A DNA stretch of 31,333 bases from CAZEHS01 sp964649745 (GTDB taxonomy: Bacteria > Bacillota > Clostridia > Peptostreptococcales > Acidaminobacteraceae): NCBI GenBank assembly GCA_964649745.1, contig CAZYQI010000037.1:1-31333 (forward strand), given 5' to 3'. Below are positions 9,201-16,919 of this stretch, one piece after another; positions within the stretch are counted from its first letter, which is position 1, and each line of letters begins with the position of its first letter. The notes under the pieces were generated by a model, which worked only from the letters and a program-made list of their open reading frames with translations, was not told where the DNA came from and ran no database searches. The translations under genes were made by a program, and so were the position numbers.

Positions 9201-11703
9201 GCGCATTGACGCCCTTGGTGAAGGTGTAAGAGATACTGGCCATTGTTTCGTTTCCGGTATACCCGGATGCCGGAACACTGGATACCTTCACTTTATTGAA
9301 GGTGGTTGTGTCCGCAAGCGTTGTTGCAATATCCTCCACATTACAGTTGTCCCAGTACTCGTTTTGCCATGTAGCGCCCCCGTCTTTTGAGAATTCAATG
9401 GTGTAATGATCAATCCCGTTCTGGTTCAAGGGTTTAGTGTACTTTAGGTCAACACCCTTCCCGTCATCCGCCAATACATATTGGATGTCTGTCACAGCCC
9501 CTACCTTCGCCGGCGCTATCGCGCCTTTTTTCGGAAGCGTTACGGACAGGCTGCCCACCGCTGCCGTATTGGCGAATACCGTTGCGTCGGCCGAATCCGC
9601 CACCAGCGTAATGGAGCTGTCCGGATTCTTCTTTACGTAAGACCATGTCTCCATTTCAGCACTTTCTACCCGCACCGCCAGCTTAAAATCGGCAAGGTCT
9701 TTACGCACACGCAACTCGCCGCTGTACGGATAAGAAATGTTGTCCCAGTCGCCTTTAAAAAGCATCCCTTGGTTCTCGGTGACGCCTCCAGCCGTTGTCT
9801 GGGCTATCACCTGAAAATACTCCGGCGCGGCTACACCTGATGGAAGAGAAACCGCAGCCGGAATCCCATCCGCTGAAAGAACAGTGAAATTAAGATCGAC
9901 CGGCGTTTCCGGATTGGTAGTGGGAATGGCGGTGGCCTTCTCGTAATCGGTGCCGATATTTCCCGGCGCACCCTCCTGATAGTAGCTGATGGTCACCAGG
10001 TCGTTTGCATCCGTACTCGATGCAAACGGACGAATGCCCAGCCCAAACGAGGTGATGTTTTCTACGGGAACGGAAAAACTGTAGTTTACCGATGCGGTAT
10101 CGGCCGGAATAGTCACGTATTTTTCAGTCCAAGAACTGTCCGAAGCTTTTTCAGAGCCCAGCATCACCTTGATTTCGGGATGAACACTCGGATACCCCGC
10201 CGGCAATGAAATGGTTCCCTGAACTGTTTTGTACACGCCTTTTACCATGGTCAGGACAGGGTTGCCCGCTGCCGTGGCGTTAGTAAAGGTGGTGGCATCA
10301 GCGACATTGGCCACCAACGAATAGGTGCCGTCGTCATTCTTCTTTACATAGCTCACTTCGCGCAGATCCCCGGTACCCTGCGTGCATACCTTTATGATAA
10401 AATCCGCTGCACCTTGGGGCATGGTCAGGTCAAAGGGTTCGGGCGTTGTACTCAATTCCCCCAAATACTCCGTGCCGATTTCCTTTGTCAGGTCATTCCC
10501 CACATAGGCAAACATCACCGGATCATCAGGTGCAGTGGAACCCGCAGGAATGCTGATGGTCCCCGAAACGGTATCCGCCAAAACAGGGGTAAAGTCAATG
10601 GTATCCGTTCCGGCATCGCCATTCAGAAGCGTCATCGAATCTCGGTCCGGCACCAGATGGCCGGAGGCGGCGCTGTTGTAATAGCCCACTCCCAAAAGCC
10701 CGGCTGCTCGCTGATCCAGTCTGAATCCAAAGTTGGCTTTCCCGTTAGTAAAAACATAGTATGTATAATTCAAACTGTCTTGACCGTCAGGCATCTTCAT
10801 ATCCAGCCGGTTGTGTTCTTCGCTAATTTCTGTGAAGAACGTCATTCTCAGCTCTCCGACAACACCCGCCGGGCGATGGATGGTCCCTTTGATGGTGTGG
10901 TACGGCAGTGGACTAGCCGTGCCGCTTCCACTTCCACTCAAAACGATCGCCAGGTTCTTTACCATGTCCTCACTGATCGTCAGGCCAAGGCTGTTCGGCG
11001 CCGTTCCACTGGCCGTATTTTCGTCCACGTAGTAGCTTTTGTCTGCAACGGTATCGAATGCCGATTCTCCATATACTTTTTCAAAATAGATCTGATCGAC
11101 TGCCGCTCCGGTGGGGACCACAACGGAGTAGGGGATAAGCCGCATCTCACTTCTGACCTCCAGCCACTTTACAATATCAAAGTTGCTTCCTACAATATGG
11201 AGCGGCGATTGGACCGTGTAATTAAAGTTCAGCCCATCCGGCACGGTGATGGCACCGGAAATCCGCTTACCTTCAGCCATCTGCATATTTGCGGTCGTCG
11301 TTCCATTCGCAGCTAACATGAAAGGCGTACCGCCAGATGAACCCGCGGCGCAGTCGCCTCCCTCCTTATAATACCCCTGCTGAACAATGTTCAGCCCTGC
11401 GTCATTAACCATGGTGTAATAGACAAAGCCTGCTGTTATGGGAACCGTGATGCTGTACGAAGCTTGGTTACTTCCAGCCGGTATCTCAACATCCGTATAG
11501 GTTCCATCACCTACCCAGGCCATTACCCTGACCTTCACGGGGTTTCCCGCAGGCGATGTCATCCCGGTCGGCAACGTGATGGTTCCCGTAATGCTTGCGG
11601 TGTCTGCCGCAAACCCTGCCGTGGCCCCAAATGGTGCCAACAGGCTCATTATCATGGCCAAGATTACTACTCTTGCTAAAGCACGTTTGAAACGAGTTTT
11701 CAT
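6253..11703 (-). CDS. Giant SLH-anchored surface protein with repeat modules, Fn3-like, Big2 and cadherin-like domains
   Basis: A secreted protein of 1816 residues, with a signal peptide (about 1-33, ending near GFAA). Six related modules of about 115 residues begin near residues 37, 150, 271, 380, 490 and 612, each opening with a G-T-I-x-x-P-A-G-like strand and several containing a S/D-Y-x-K or YYxEG turn. An Fn3-like region follows (about 729-830), then two Big2 domains (about 1017-1102 and 1103-1187), a cadherin-like beta-sandwich (about 1188-1275), a beta-rich region, a Gly/Ser linker near 1485-1497 and a ZU5-like stretch. Three SLH domains close the protein (about 1640-1816, HWAE/HWAD motifs), binding pyruvylated secondary wall polymer. 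It is probably a surface adhesin or S-layer component. The gene stands alone, with a terminator behind it. Confidence 0.9.
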   Translation of the reverse strand: MKTRFKRALARVVILAMIMSLLAPFGATAGFAADTASITGTITLPTGMTSPAGNPVKVRVMAWVGDGTYTDVEIPAGSNQASYSITVPITAGFVYYTMVNDAGLNIVQQGYYKEGGDCAAGSSGGTPFMLAANGTTTANMQMAEGKRISGAITVPDGLNFNYTVQSPLHIVGSNFDIVKWLEVRSEMRLIPYSVVVPTGAAVDQIYFEKVYGESAFDTVADKSYYVDENTASGTAPNSLGLTISEDMVKNLAIVLSGSGSGTASPLPYHTIKGTIHRPAGVVGELRMTFFTEISEEHNRLDMKMPDGQDSLNYTYYVFTNGKANFGFRLDQRAAGLLGVGYYNSAASGHLVPDRDSMTLLNGDAGTDTIDFTPVLADTVSGTISIPAGSTAPDDPVMFAYVGNDLTKEIGTEYLGELSTTPEPFDLTMPQGAADFIIKVCTQGTGDLREVSYVKKNDDGTYSLVANVADATTFTNATAAGNPVLTMVKGVYKTVQGTISLPAGYPSVHPEIKVMLGSEKASDSSWTEKYVTIPADTASVNYSFSVPVENITSFGLGIRPFASSTDANDLVTISYYQEGAPGNIGTDYEKATAIPTTNPETPVDLNFTVLSADGIPAAVSLPSGVAAPEYFQVIAQTTAGGVTENQGMLFKGDWDNISYPYSGELRVRKDLADFKLAVRVESAEMETWSYVKKNPDSSITLVADSADATVFANTAAVGSLSVTLPKKGAIAPAKVGAVTDIQYVLADDGKGVDLKYTKPLNQNGIDHYTIEFSKDGGATWQNEYWDNCNVEDIATTLADTTTFNKVKVSSVPASGYTGNETMASISYTFTKGVNAPGFTAKKLADGTYRIILGADPAADAIYVQKVTKKSDPNLNTRYSIHASSIQNRDFTIGNGTNIEDGSTFDLWVVKPYTAAGMTFTEKFGSVTATAASSAKAITATSVGAIQSGNIINVPEGTKVSALKAGLSVSAGASVEILASSGGIAVTDQTITDVTSAMKVNVTAEDGTAAEYSIALAVPAPVAVTGITLDNASLALVAGGSTGTLTATVAPADASNKNVTWTSSNTAVATVANGNVTPVAGGTAVITATSAADSTKKATCTVTVTQPVAGVSLNKATTTLKVGAVETLTVNVAPANATNKNVIWESSNINVATVNSGVVTAVARGTATITATSAADNTKKATCVVTVKSDINTLTGITIGGSALAGFDAATITYSKDLADNATTADVALTKTDANATVSINGEAVTSKTVTVKAGVNPVILEVTSEYGTKKIYTVNLNVPIKKAEPVTIGAGTNKEFVLPGGLANTDTLNFNVDKTITDAKIDLGTPANVAGKPQVEVAAAMNMEIKDGANKLADIEMPKDIKITAPAGSGWNGDLGLPEIKTNTTTEKSVEIGLDSIALTFDKPVKIVIPGMAGKSVKWVRNGVPTEITTVLTKTTGEDVAAELLAAGKEDGKQNSGSDLVIWTKHFTEFVAYTPAPVNNGGSTSGGGGSGGGGGASYQTIQANEVTKLEMSAIGVEIPAGALKTNNSLKTVITELSKNHLKVDQKLISDIWGITLINAADFQKAWSLKMNYSVSKVDLKKEKLELCWLDEKAGAWVPLTDIKVDDKAGKVTGTTLKTGSFALISTPAVAPAVTPIQPPATTPTSAVSLKDIVGHWAEVSIKELVGKKAVSGNPDGTFQPEKQISRAEFLTVLVKALDLKGTGDKQFGDTSGHWADASIQAAIANGIVTGYADGTFKPDASITREEMAVMIMKAKKLTAASSDKSFSDAAGISVWAKSAVETVVKNGLMSGYEEGSFKPAGLATKAEAVTIIARAIK

Positions 11704-11723
11704 TTCTTTGCCCCACTTTCAGT

Positions 11724-11738
11724 GTTATTTTTAATAAC
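11724..11738 (-). repeat. Small palindrome in the leader of the surface-protein gene
   Basis: GTTATT-TTT-AATAAC is a perfect 6-bp inverted repeat about 20 nt before the ATG, close enough to the weak ribosome site (GTGGGG) to affect translation or mRNA stability. In the rest of 11739-11883 I see no gene, no riboswitch pattern and no convincing promoter. Confidence 0.3.
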
Positions 11739-11883
11739 TTTTGCGTTGCAAAACATCCCTACCACAACGTATGAATCCCCATACTTACACCATATTAGGG
11801 TTACGTTACTACTTTAACATGGCACAACTGTTATTTTCAATCCTGAATTATCATTTTTTGCCTATATTCAAGAAAAAACGTTC

Positions 11884-11932
11884 AAAATAATAACAGAGCG
11901 GATACCCTATGACCCAAGGTATCCGCTCTGTT
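11884..11932 (-). terminator. Terminator of the thrC-apgM unit
   Basis: A 15-bp perfect stem (11892-11906 with 11918-11932, 11-nt loop) is followed on the minus strand by TTATTATTTT. It lies 14 nt after the apgM stop codon. Confidence 0.85.
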
Positions 11933-11945
11933 GATTACTCACTCT

Positions 11946-13157
11946 TCATCGGCTTATAAAATAATCCATCAGCGCATGACCGCTGTTATAATAGTTTCCC
12001 GCGGCCTCCCCGCTGGTTTCCGAAAATCCCTGCTCCTTCTCCCCGCCTGCCCGGGTGCTGTCGTAAAGCATGTAGGGCACCGGCTCCGAGGTATGGGTGC
12101 GCCTTACGATGGGGGTGCGGTGATCCGGCAATACCAGGAAGCGGTAATCCTCTCCCCAGGCCTCCATTTCACGAATGATTGGGCCTGCCACCTTCTCATC
12201 GATAAGCTCCATGGATTTCATCTTCCCCGCCAGATCCCCCTGGTGACCACACTCATCCGGGGCCTCCACATGGATGTAGACGAAATCCCTGCCTGCCTTG
12301 AGGGCTTCAACCGCCGCTTTGGCCTTTCCTTCAAAATTGGTGTGGATAGTTCCGTTTGCGCCTGGTACAGGTATCGGTTCCAGGCCGGCGCATACCCCGA
12401 TGCCGTTGATCAGGTCCACTGCGGAGATAACAGCTCCCTCGATGCCGAATTTTTCTTTAAAGGAATCCAGTCTGGGCTTCTTGCCCTCCCCCCATATCCA
12501 GGCAGAGTTGGCCGGCCGAAGTCCCTTTTCCATCCGCACAAGGTTCACCGGGTGATCCCTGAGCAGCTGATGGGATTTCTCCATCAGTTTCAGTATCACA
12601 TCTCCTCCGCTGCCCTTAGGGAGATAGCCGGCAATGGGCTGGTCGAGGATATCGTGGGGAGGCGTAAGGGTAAAATCCTCCGGTCCGTTGTCCCACACCA
12701 GAAGATGCCGATAGCTGACGCCGGGATACAGCATGAGGAATTTATTTTCCAGATGAGGCTTCAGAAACTTGATCAGCACATGGGCTTCTTCCGTGGTTAT
12801 TTCTCCCGCGCTGTGGTCGATCATGGTTTTGGATGCATAGTCACCACCGTTGGAAAGGGTTACGATGTTGCAGCGGAAGGTGATGTCGGTATCCTTCATC
12901 GCAACTCCCATGCTGGCTGCTTCCAGAGGAGAACGGCCGGTATGATAGATTTCCGGCGCGTAGCCCATAACGGAAAGATTGGCCGTGTCACTGCCGGGGC
13001 TCATTCCGGCCGGAATGGTTTGTACCATCCCCACTTCGCCTTTTCGGGCAAGACCGTTGATATTCGGTATATTCACCACTTCCAATGGAGTTTTGTTCCC
13101 CAAGGATTCAATGGGGTAGTCGGCCATGCCGTCTACTAAAAGTATGATGTATTTCAT
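11946..13157 (-). CDS. apgM: ApgM-type cofactor-independent phosphoglycerate mutase family; probable homoserine kinase
   Basis: A 403-residue cytoplasmic enzyme of the alkaline-phosphatase superfamily, matching the archaeal-type phosphoglycerate mutase (ApgM) family. Metal-binding Asp9 in LLVDGMADYP and the GMSPGSDTAN motif (51-60, with the serine that takes the phosphate) are visible, plus a late VLPDHRTPI metal motif. GGAGG lies 8 nt before the ATG. It sits directly behind threonine synthase on the same strand. A subfamily of ApgM-like proteins encoded beside thrC is a known candidate homoserine kinase in bacteria lacking ThrB, making the phosphohomoserine that ThrC uses. That role rests on context here; a glycolytic role cannot be excluded. 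Confidence 0.88.
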   Translation of the reverse strand: MKYIILLVDGMADYPIESLGNKTPLEVVNIPNINGLARKGEVGMVQTIPAGMSPGSDTANLSVMGYAPEIYHTGRSPLEAASMGVAMKDTDITFRCNIVTLSNGGDYASKTMIDHSAGEITTEEAHVLIKFLKPHLENKFLMLYPGVSYRHLLVWDNGPEDFTLTPPHDILDQPIAGYLPKGSGGDVILKLMEKSHQLLRDHPVNLVRMEKGLRPANSAWIWGEGKKPRLDSFKEKFGIEGAVISAVDLINGIGVCAGLEPIPVPGANGTIHTNFEGKAKAAVEALKAGRDFVYIHVEAPDECGHQGDLAGKMKSMELIDEKVAGPIIREMEAWGEDYRFLVLPDHRTPIVRRTHTSEPVPYMLYDSTRAGGEKEQGFSETSGEAAGNYYNSGHALMDYFISR

Positions 13158-13190
13158 GAATAATTCCTCCTTGAACGATGACTAAATTGG

Positions 13191-13309
13191 TCACGGATTT
13201 ACACGGATAGGCACGGAATCTTTTATCGCCCTGCATTAAAACACAGCCATTTTCCCTCACGAAGTTGATGAACAAAAACCCCTCCGTGCAAATCCGTGTT
13301 ATCCGTGGC
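13191..13309. repeat. Inverted intergenic repeat built from CACGGAT units
   Basis: The left arm (13191-13217) contains three CACGGA units spaced 8-10 nt apart, and the right arm (13283-13309) has the same three-unit pattern in inverted orientation. The whole fills the gap between thrC and apgM. It resembles dispersed intergenic palindromes rather than a terminator, since no T-run follows either arm. It may fold into a long hairpin in the thrC-apgM transcript. Confidence 0.55.
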
Positions 13310-13338
13310 AAACCGTTATCTCTATCCTATGTTGTTCA

Positions 13339-14823
13339 TTACATCCCCAAAAACCTCAACACTTCCTCCGCCAGCGCATCTTTGTCGCACACTCCGGGAT
13401 GCAGCACCGGCCGATCCTTAAGACCGCGGATGGGCTCGGGAATCTCCAGGCCGGACTTTTGGCTGAGCAAATCGATCAGTTCGAAATCACCCATACCTTC
13501 CGTGGAAACGCCCATGCCCTCTGCCACGCTGCGGGTGAATTTATACGGGCTTGCCGTGGACGCGATGACTGCGTGGGTTTTGTCCCCGGTTTCGCGGCGA
13601 TAGTCTTCAAGCACCTTGTAGGCCACCGCCGTATGGGTATCCATCACATATCCGTTTTCCTCATAGGAGCGTCGGATGGCTTCAACGGTTTCCTTATCAT
13701 CGGCATATCCCCCATAGAAATCACCCATGGCCACCCGCATTTCCGCATCCAGTTCATATACGCCCTTTTGCTTGAGGTCTGCCATAAGGGCTGCGGTTTT
13801 CTCCCCGCTTCGCCCGGTCAGCTCGAACACAAGACGTTCCAGATTACTGGAGATCAGTATGTCCATGGACGGTGACGCCGTTACGCAGAAGGGGCGATTC
13901 CTGTCATAACAACCGGTACGGATGAAATCCGTCAGCACGTTGTTCACATTGGATGCGCATATGAACTTATCGATCGGTACCCCCATGCCTTTTGCATACC
14001 AGGCAGCAAGGATATTGCCGAAATTTCCGGTGGGAACCACAACATTGAAGCGATCCCCCTCCGACAGGCACCCCTGCTTCTTAAGCTGATGCCAGGCGTG
14101 AACATAGTAGGCAATCTGGGGAACCAGGCGGCCGATATTGATGGAGTTGGCGGAGGACAGCACGTAACCTTTCTCTTTAAGCCTTCCGCCGAGGGCCTCA
14201 TCCGCGAAAATTGCCTTAACACCGTTCTGGGCATCGTCAAAATTGCCTCTTATACCCCTTACCAAAACGTTTCCACCCTCTTGGGTAACCATCTGATGCT
14301 TTTGCACGTCACTTACGCCGTCTGTGGGGTAGAAAACCACGATCTTAGTGCCCGGTATGTCTGCAAATCCTTCCAGTGCCGCTTTTCCGGTATCTCCGGA
14401 GGTAGCCGTCAGGATTACGATCTCATCCCGGATATCCAGCTGTTTGGCTGCAGCTGTCATGAACCGCGGCAGGATAGACAGCGCCATATCCTTGAAGGCA
14501 AGAGTTCTCCCATGGTAGAGCTCAAGAAAGCTTGTGTTTCCCAGGGTCACCAGGGGCGCCACCGCCGGGTCTGAAAATTTGGAATCATACGCTCCGGCAG
14601 TACAGGCCTCCAGAACACCGGGACCAAAATCCGCGAAGGGTGCCATTACCCTGCCGGCCAGCTCTGCGTAGGATTCCTCTCCTGTAATTGCCTTAAGTGC
14701 ATCCTTCGGCAAGGCAGCCGGCACATACAGACCTCCGTCTGGGGCAATTCCTTTAACTACCGCTTCAGAAAAGCTAAGGCCCTCCCCATGACCCCGTGTG
14801 CTGATAAATTTCAACGATTCCAT
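13339..14823 (-). CDS. thrC: Threonine synthase
   Basis: A 494-residue PLP enzyme converting O-phosphohomoserine to threonine, the last step of threonine synthesis. The N-terminus (FISTRGHGEGLSFSEAV... PDGGLYVP) is typical of the long bacterial/yeast-like ThrC class. The PLP lysine is Lys111 in LAFKD, and the phosphate-binding TSGDTG motif follows. The ATG at 14823 is chosen over one at 14865 because GAGGAGG lies 8 nt upstream and homologues start here. It is followed by apgM after a 181-nt gap with an inverted repeat; no terminator intervenes, so they probably share a transcript. A promoter lies about 75-100 nt upstream. No T-box leader is visible. Confidence 0.95.
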   Translation of the reverse strand: MESLKFISTRGHGEGLSFSEAVVKGIAPDGGLYVPAALPKDALKAITGEESYAELAGRVMAPFADFGPGVLEACTAGAYDSKFSDPAVAPLVTLGNTSFLELYHGRTLAFKDMALSILPRFMTAAAKQLDIRDEIVILTATSGDTGKAALEGFADIPGTKIVVFYPTDGVSDVQKHQMVTQEGGNVLVRGIRGNFDDAQNGVKAIFADEALGGRLKEKGYVLSSANSINIGRLVPQIAYYVHAWHQLKKQGCLSEGDRFNVVVPTGNFGNILAAWYAKGMGVPIDKFICASNVNNVLTDFIRTGCYDRNRPFCVTASPSMDILISSNLERLVFELTGRSGEKTAALMADLKQKGVYELDAEMRVAMGDFYGGYADDKETVEAIRRSYEENGYVMDTHTAVAYKVLEDYRRETGDKTHAVIASTASPYKFTRSVAEGMGVSTEGMGDFELIDLLSQKSGLEIPEPIRGLKDRPVLHPGVCDKDALAEEVLRFLGM

Positions 14824-14895
14824 TATGTATTCCTCCTCAAGGTTGTGTCTTTCTATAACGTACACATGTGCGTCTGATATGTGCTAAATTGTTTT

Positions 14896-14924
14896 ATTCT
14901 AACACAGAGCCGCCGACGGCACAA
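14896..14924 (-). promoter_or_regulatory. Candidate thrC promoter
   Basis: On the minus strand TTGTGC (14924-14919) and TAGAAT (14901-14896) are separated by exactly 17 nt, about 73 nt before the chosen thrC start. It lies just downstream of the azlCD terminator, as expected for a separate transcription unit. Confidence 0.55.
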
Positions 14925-14946
14925 GGAAAACCTGACAAACGGATGT

Positions 14947-14978
14947 AAAAAAAGCTGCACGGATTTTTTCCGGGCAGC
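14947..14978 (-). terminator. Terminator of the azlCD operon
   Basis: On the minus strand GCTGCCCGGA pairs with TCCGTGCAGC (one mismatch, loop AAAAA) and is followed by seven T (14953-14947). It lies about 43 nt after the azlD stop. Confidence 0.8.
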
Positions 14979-15021
14979 CCAACGTTTGAAAAAGCTTTTC
15001 ATAAACGGCTATTGCTACTAT

Positions 15022-15333
15022 TCAGGACATCAGCCCCGTTACTTGAAGGATATAAAGAAGGGTGACACTGCCTGCTACCGTACCGGCTGGTCCGATCTTA
15101 ACCGCACTGAGTATCACTGCTACAGCCGCACCCACCAGTGAAAGGGCGGTTGAACCGCTGGCAGCGGCAACTCCCGGTATGATAAGGGCTGTCAGCATGG
15201 CAGCAGGAAGGCAGGCAAAAAAATTCTGAAGATGGGGCGACAGCCGCTCTACCCGCATGAAGAACATGGGAAGAACCCGCGGAACCATGGTGACCGCACT
15301 CATCCCAAGGGCAATCCACAACAGATCATTCAT
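15022..15333 (-). CDS. azlD: AzlD, small subunit of branched-chain amino acid exporter
   Basis: A 103-residue, highly hydrophobic protein with about four membrane segments and the family N-terminus (WIALGMSAVTMVPRVLPMFF). AzlD works with AzlC as an LIV-E-type exporter of branched-chain amino acids and some analogues. AAGGAG lies 7 nt before the ATG, inside the end of azlC; the two reading frames overlap by 8 nt, so translation is probably coupled. A terminator follows. Confidence 0.9.
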   Translation of the reverse strand: MNDLLWIALGMSAVTMVPRVLPMFFMRVERLSPHLQNFFACLPAAMLTALIIPGVAAASGSTALSLVGAAVAVILSAVKIGPAGTVAGSVTLLYILQVTGLMS

Positions 15334-16039
15334 TTGAGGTCTCCTTCCTGCTCAGAAGATACGCTCCTATGGCCGCCGCCAATACCGCAGAAATGAGCAA
15401 AACAGCGGAGTTTCCCAGAATTGCCTTGACCCCGGACACATTCAGAGCAAGGGATATCCCACCGCTGGCACACGTTACCGTCAACAGGGTTCTGTTATTT
15501 CGGACAACAGGAATTACCAGGCTGATGAACATGGCGTAGATAGCTATGCCCAGGCTGTTGTTCCAGACGCTTCCCAAATCACCCATCATCACGGCACCGA
15601 TCAGAGTGCCAATGTTCCAGGTGATATAGAGCATGCCCTGAAGACCCATCACGAAACCGAACTCCAGCTGAGGCGCCGGCTGGCAGCTGATCACGGCAAA
15701 GGTTTCATCCGTAACCGTCATGCCGGACACGATCTTTTTGAACCAGGAATAACCGGCAGGCCCCCGCAGGGCCACCGAAGAACTCATGAGAAAATTGCGA
15801 AAGTTGATGGCAAAGGTGGTGAGTACCACTTCAAAACCCCCTGCCCCTGCTGCCAGAAGCTGAAGCGCGATGAATTGGCTGCTGCCGGCAAATACGGCTA
15901 AGGACAGCACCAGGGTAAACCAGAGCGGCATCCCCTGTGCCTTGGCGATAACCCCATAGGCGATCCCTATGGGAAAGCACCCCAGGCATATGGGCAGACT
16001 GGATTTGACACCCGCCAGAACGGAGCGGTATTTATTCAA
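15326..16039 (-). CDS. azlC: AzlC, large subunit of branched-chain amino acid exporter
   Basis: A 237-residue inner-membrane protein with the AzlC signature near the N-terminus (PICLGCFPIGIAYGVIAKAQG) and SSQFIALQLL, plus multiple hydrophobic segments. Together with AzlD it is predicted to export branched-chain amino acids. The start is a TTG with AGAGGTG about 5-9 nt upstream. It is transcribed divergently from an XRE-cupin regulator gene, a common arrangement that suggests local control from the shared 113-nt promoter region. Confidence 0.92.
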   Translation of the reverse strand: MNKYRSVLAGVKSSLPICLGCFPIGIAYGVIAKAQGMPLWFTLVLSLAVFAGSSQFIALQLLAAGAGGFEVVLTTFAINFRNFLMSSSVALRGPAGYSWFKKIVSGMTVTDETFAVISCQPAPQLEFGFVMGLQGMLYITWNIGTLIGAVMMGDLGSVWNNSLGIAIYAMFISLVIPVVRNNRTLLTVTCASGGISLALNVSGVKAILGNSAVLLISAVLAAAIGAYLLSRKETSNE

Positions 16040-16086
16040 GCAGCACCTCTTTTCTCACAGCGCATTGTGCGCTATACTGGACATAC

Positions 16087-16132
16087 GACCGATGTTATCG
16101 CAATTATACACAATATCGCACAAACGGTCAAT
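16087..16132 (-). promoter_or_regulatory. azlC promoter with operator-like repeats
   Basis: On the minus strand TTGACC (16132-16127) and TATAAT (16108-16103) are 18 nt apart, a strong sigma-A-type promoter for azlCD. Two direct TATCGCA copies (16096-16102 and 16114-16120, 18 bp apart) and an inverted GACCG/CGGTC pair (16087-16091 and 16125-16129) overlap it. These are candidate binding sites for the divergently encoded regulator; binding is inferred. Confidence 0.6.
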
Positions 16133-16152
16133 ATACCGCCCGAGGTGTCGTC

Positions 16153-16704
16153 ATGGATCCCATCAGTCATATCGTATCTGAAAACCTGAAAAAGTTCCGG
16201 CAGGAAAGGAATCTGTCCCTGCAGGACCTCTCTGAACTCAGCGGGGTAAGCAAGAGTATGCTGGGTGAAATCGAGAGGGGCTCCAGCAATCCTACCATCA
16301 ATGTAATCTGGAAAATCGCCGTGGGACTAAAGGTTCCCTTTACTGCTCTCACCACGGCACGGCGTCCCCAGGTACGGCTTGTAAGGGCTTCCGAACATGA
16401 GGGCTTCCTCTCCGGTGACGGTTATGTCTGTTCCACTGTCTTCAAGTACGATCCGGATACCCAAACAGAGATTTATCTCGAATGCTTTGAGAGCGGGGGG
16501 CGACTGGACTCCGAAGGGCACCCCGGCGTTTACGAGACGATGCTGGTAATTAGCGGAACCCTGACCCTGACGACTTCCGGAAACACCTATACGCTGTACA
16601 CCGGGGACTCCATCCTGTTTGAAGCCTCCGGAGAACACAGCTATGTCAATAACCACCCGGATCCCTGCCAGGTGTATATGATTTTGAATTACCGTACCGA
16701 CTGA
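16153..16704 (+). CDS. XRE-family regulator with cupin sensor domain
   Basis: A 183-residue transcription factor. The N-terminal helix-turn-helix of Cro/CI type covers about residues 8-65 (LSLQDLSELSGVSKSMLGEIERG), and a C-terminal cupin domain covers about 105-180 (HPGVYETMLVISGTLTL... GDSILFEASGEHSYVN). GAGGTG lies 5 nt before the ATG. Proteins of this type usually repress or activate an adjacent amino-acid exporter or catabolic gene in response to a small molecule held by the cupin. It is divergent from azlC, so control of azlCD is likely. A strong terminator follows. Confidence 0.9.
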   Translation: MDPISHIVSENLKKFRQERNLSLQDLSELSGVSKSMLGEIERGSSNPTINVIWKIAVGLKVPFTALTTARRPQVRLVRASEHEGFLSGDGYVCSTVFKYDPDTQTEIYLECFESGGRLDSEGHPGVYETMLVISGTLTLTTSGNTYTLYTGDSILFEASGEHSYVNNHPDPCQVYMILNYRTD

Positions 16705-16732
16705 CATCTGAAAAGCTGCCCAACAATCAGAA

Positions 16733-16782
16733 AAGGTCGCTTCTGCAGGAAAACCCTCCAGAAACGACCTTCTGTTTTTTTT
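16733..16782 (+). terminator. Terminator of the XRE-cupin regulator gene
   Basis: AAGGTCG-C-TTCTG pairs with CAGAA-A-CGACCTT (one internal mismatch, 13-nt loop) and is followed by CTG and eight T. Confidence 0.85.
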
Positions 16783-16800
16783 AACATCAAAACCTCTAAC

Positions 16801-16886
16801 CGCAGATGAAGAGCGTATGAAAGGCGATGGGTTTAAATAAATACGACACATCCGCTTTCATCGTCTTACATCGGGTTTCATCTGCG
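16801..16886. repeat. Imperfect inverted repeat with CGCAGATGAA ends
   Basis: CGCAGATGAA (16801-16810) recurs inverted as TTCATCTGCG (16877-16886). Between and beyond them are degenerate GATGAA/TTCATC units, and a CACGGATGAACGCAGATGAA-like run is present on the minus strand just outside the right end. The element lies between the regulator terminator and the end of the phosphate transporter gene. It looks like a small dispersed palindromic element of the same general type as the one at 13191-13309. Confidence 0.45.
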
Positions 16887-16919
16887 TTCATCCGTGACAA
16901 CGGGTTTATACCCTCACTT

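Noticed and set aside
10414..11316. Long plus-strand reading frame of 300 codons inside the giant surface-protein gene
   Set aside because: It is antisense to a gene with a clear signal peptide and SLH domains, has low-complexity His/Arg-rich content and no ribosome site; it is a shadow of codon usage.
11931..13139. Plus-strand reading frame of 402 codons antisense to apgM
   Set aside because: It mirrors the full apgM coding sequence and its product resembles no family I know, whereas apgM has catalytic motifs and a strong ribosome site.
14824..14895. T-box or other amino-acid riboswitch before thrC
   Set aside because: The leader from the predicted promoter is only about 65 nt, with no T-box sequence and no terminator hairpin.
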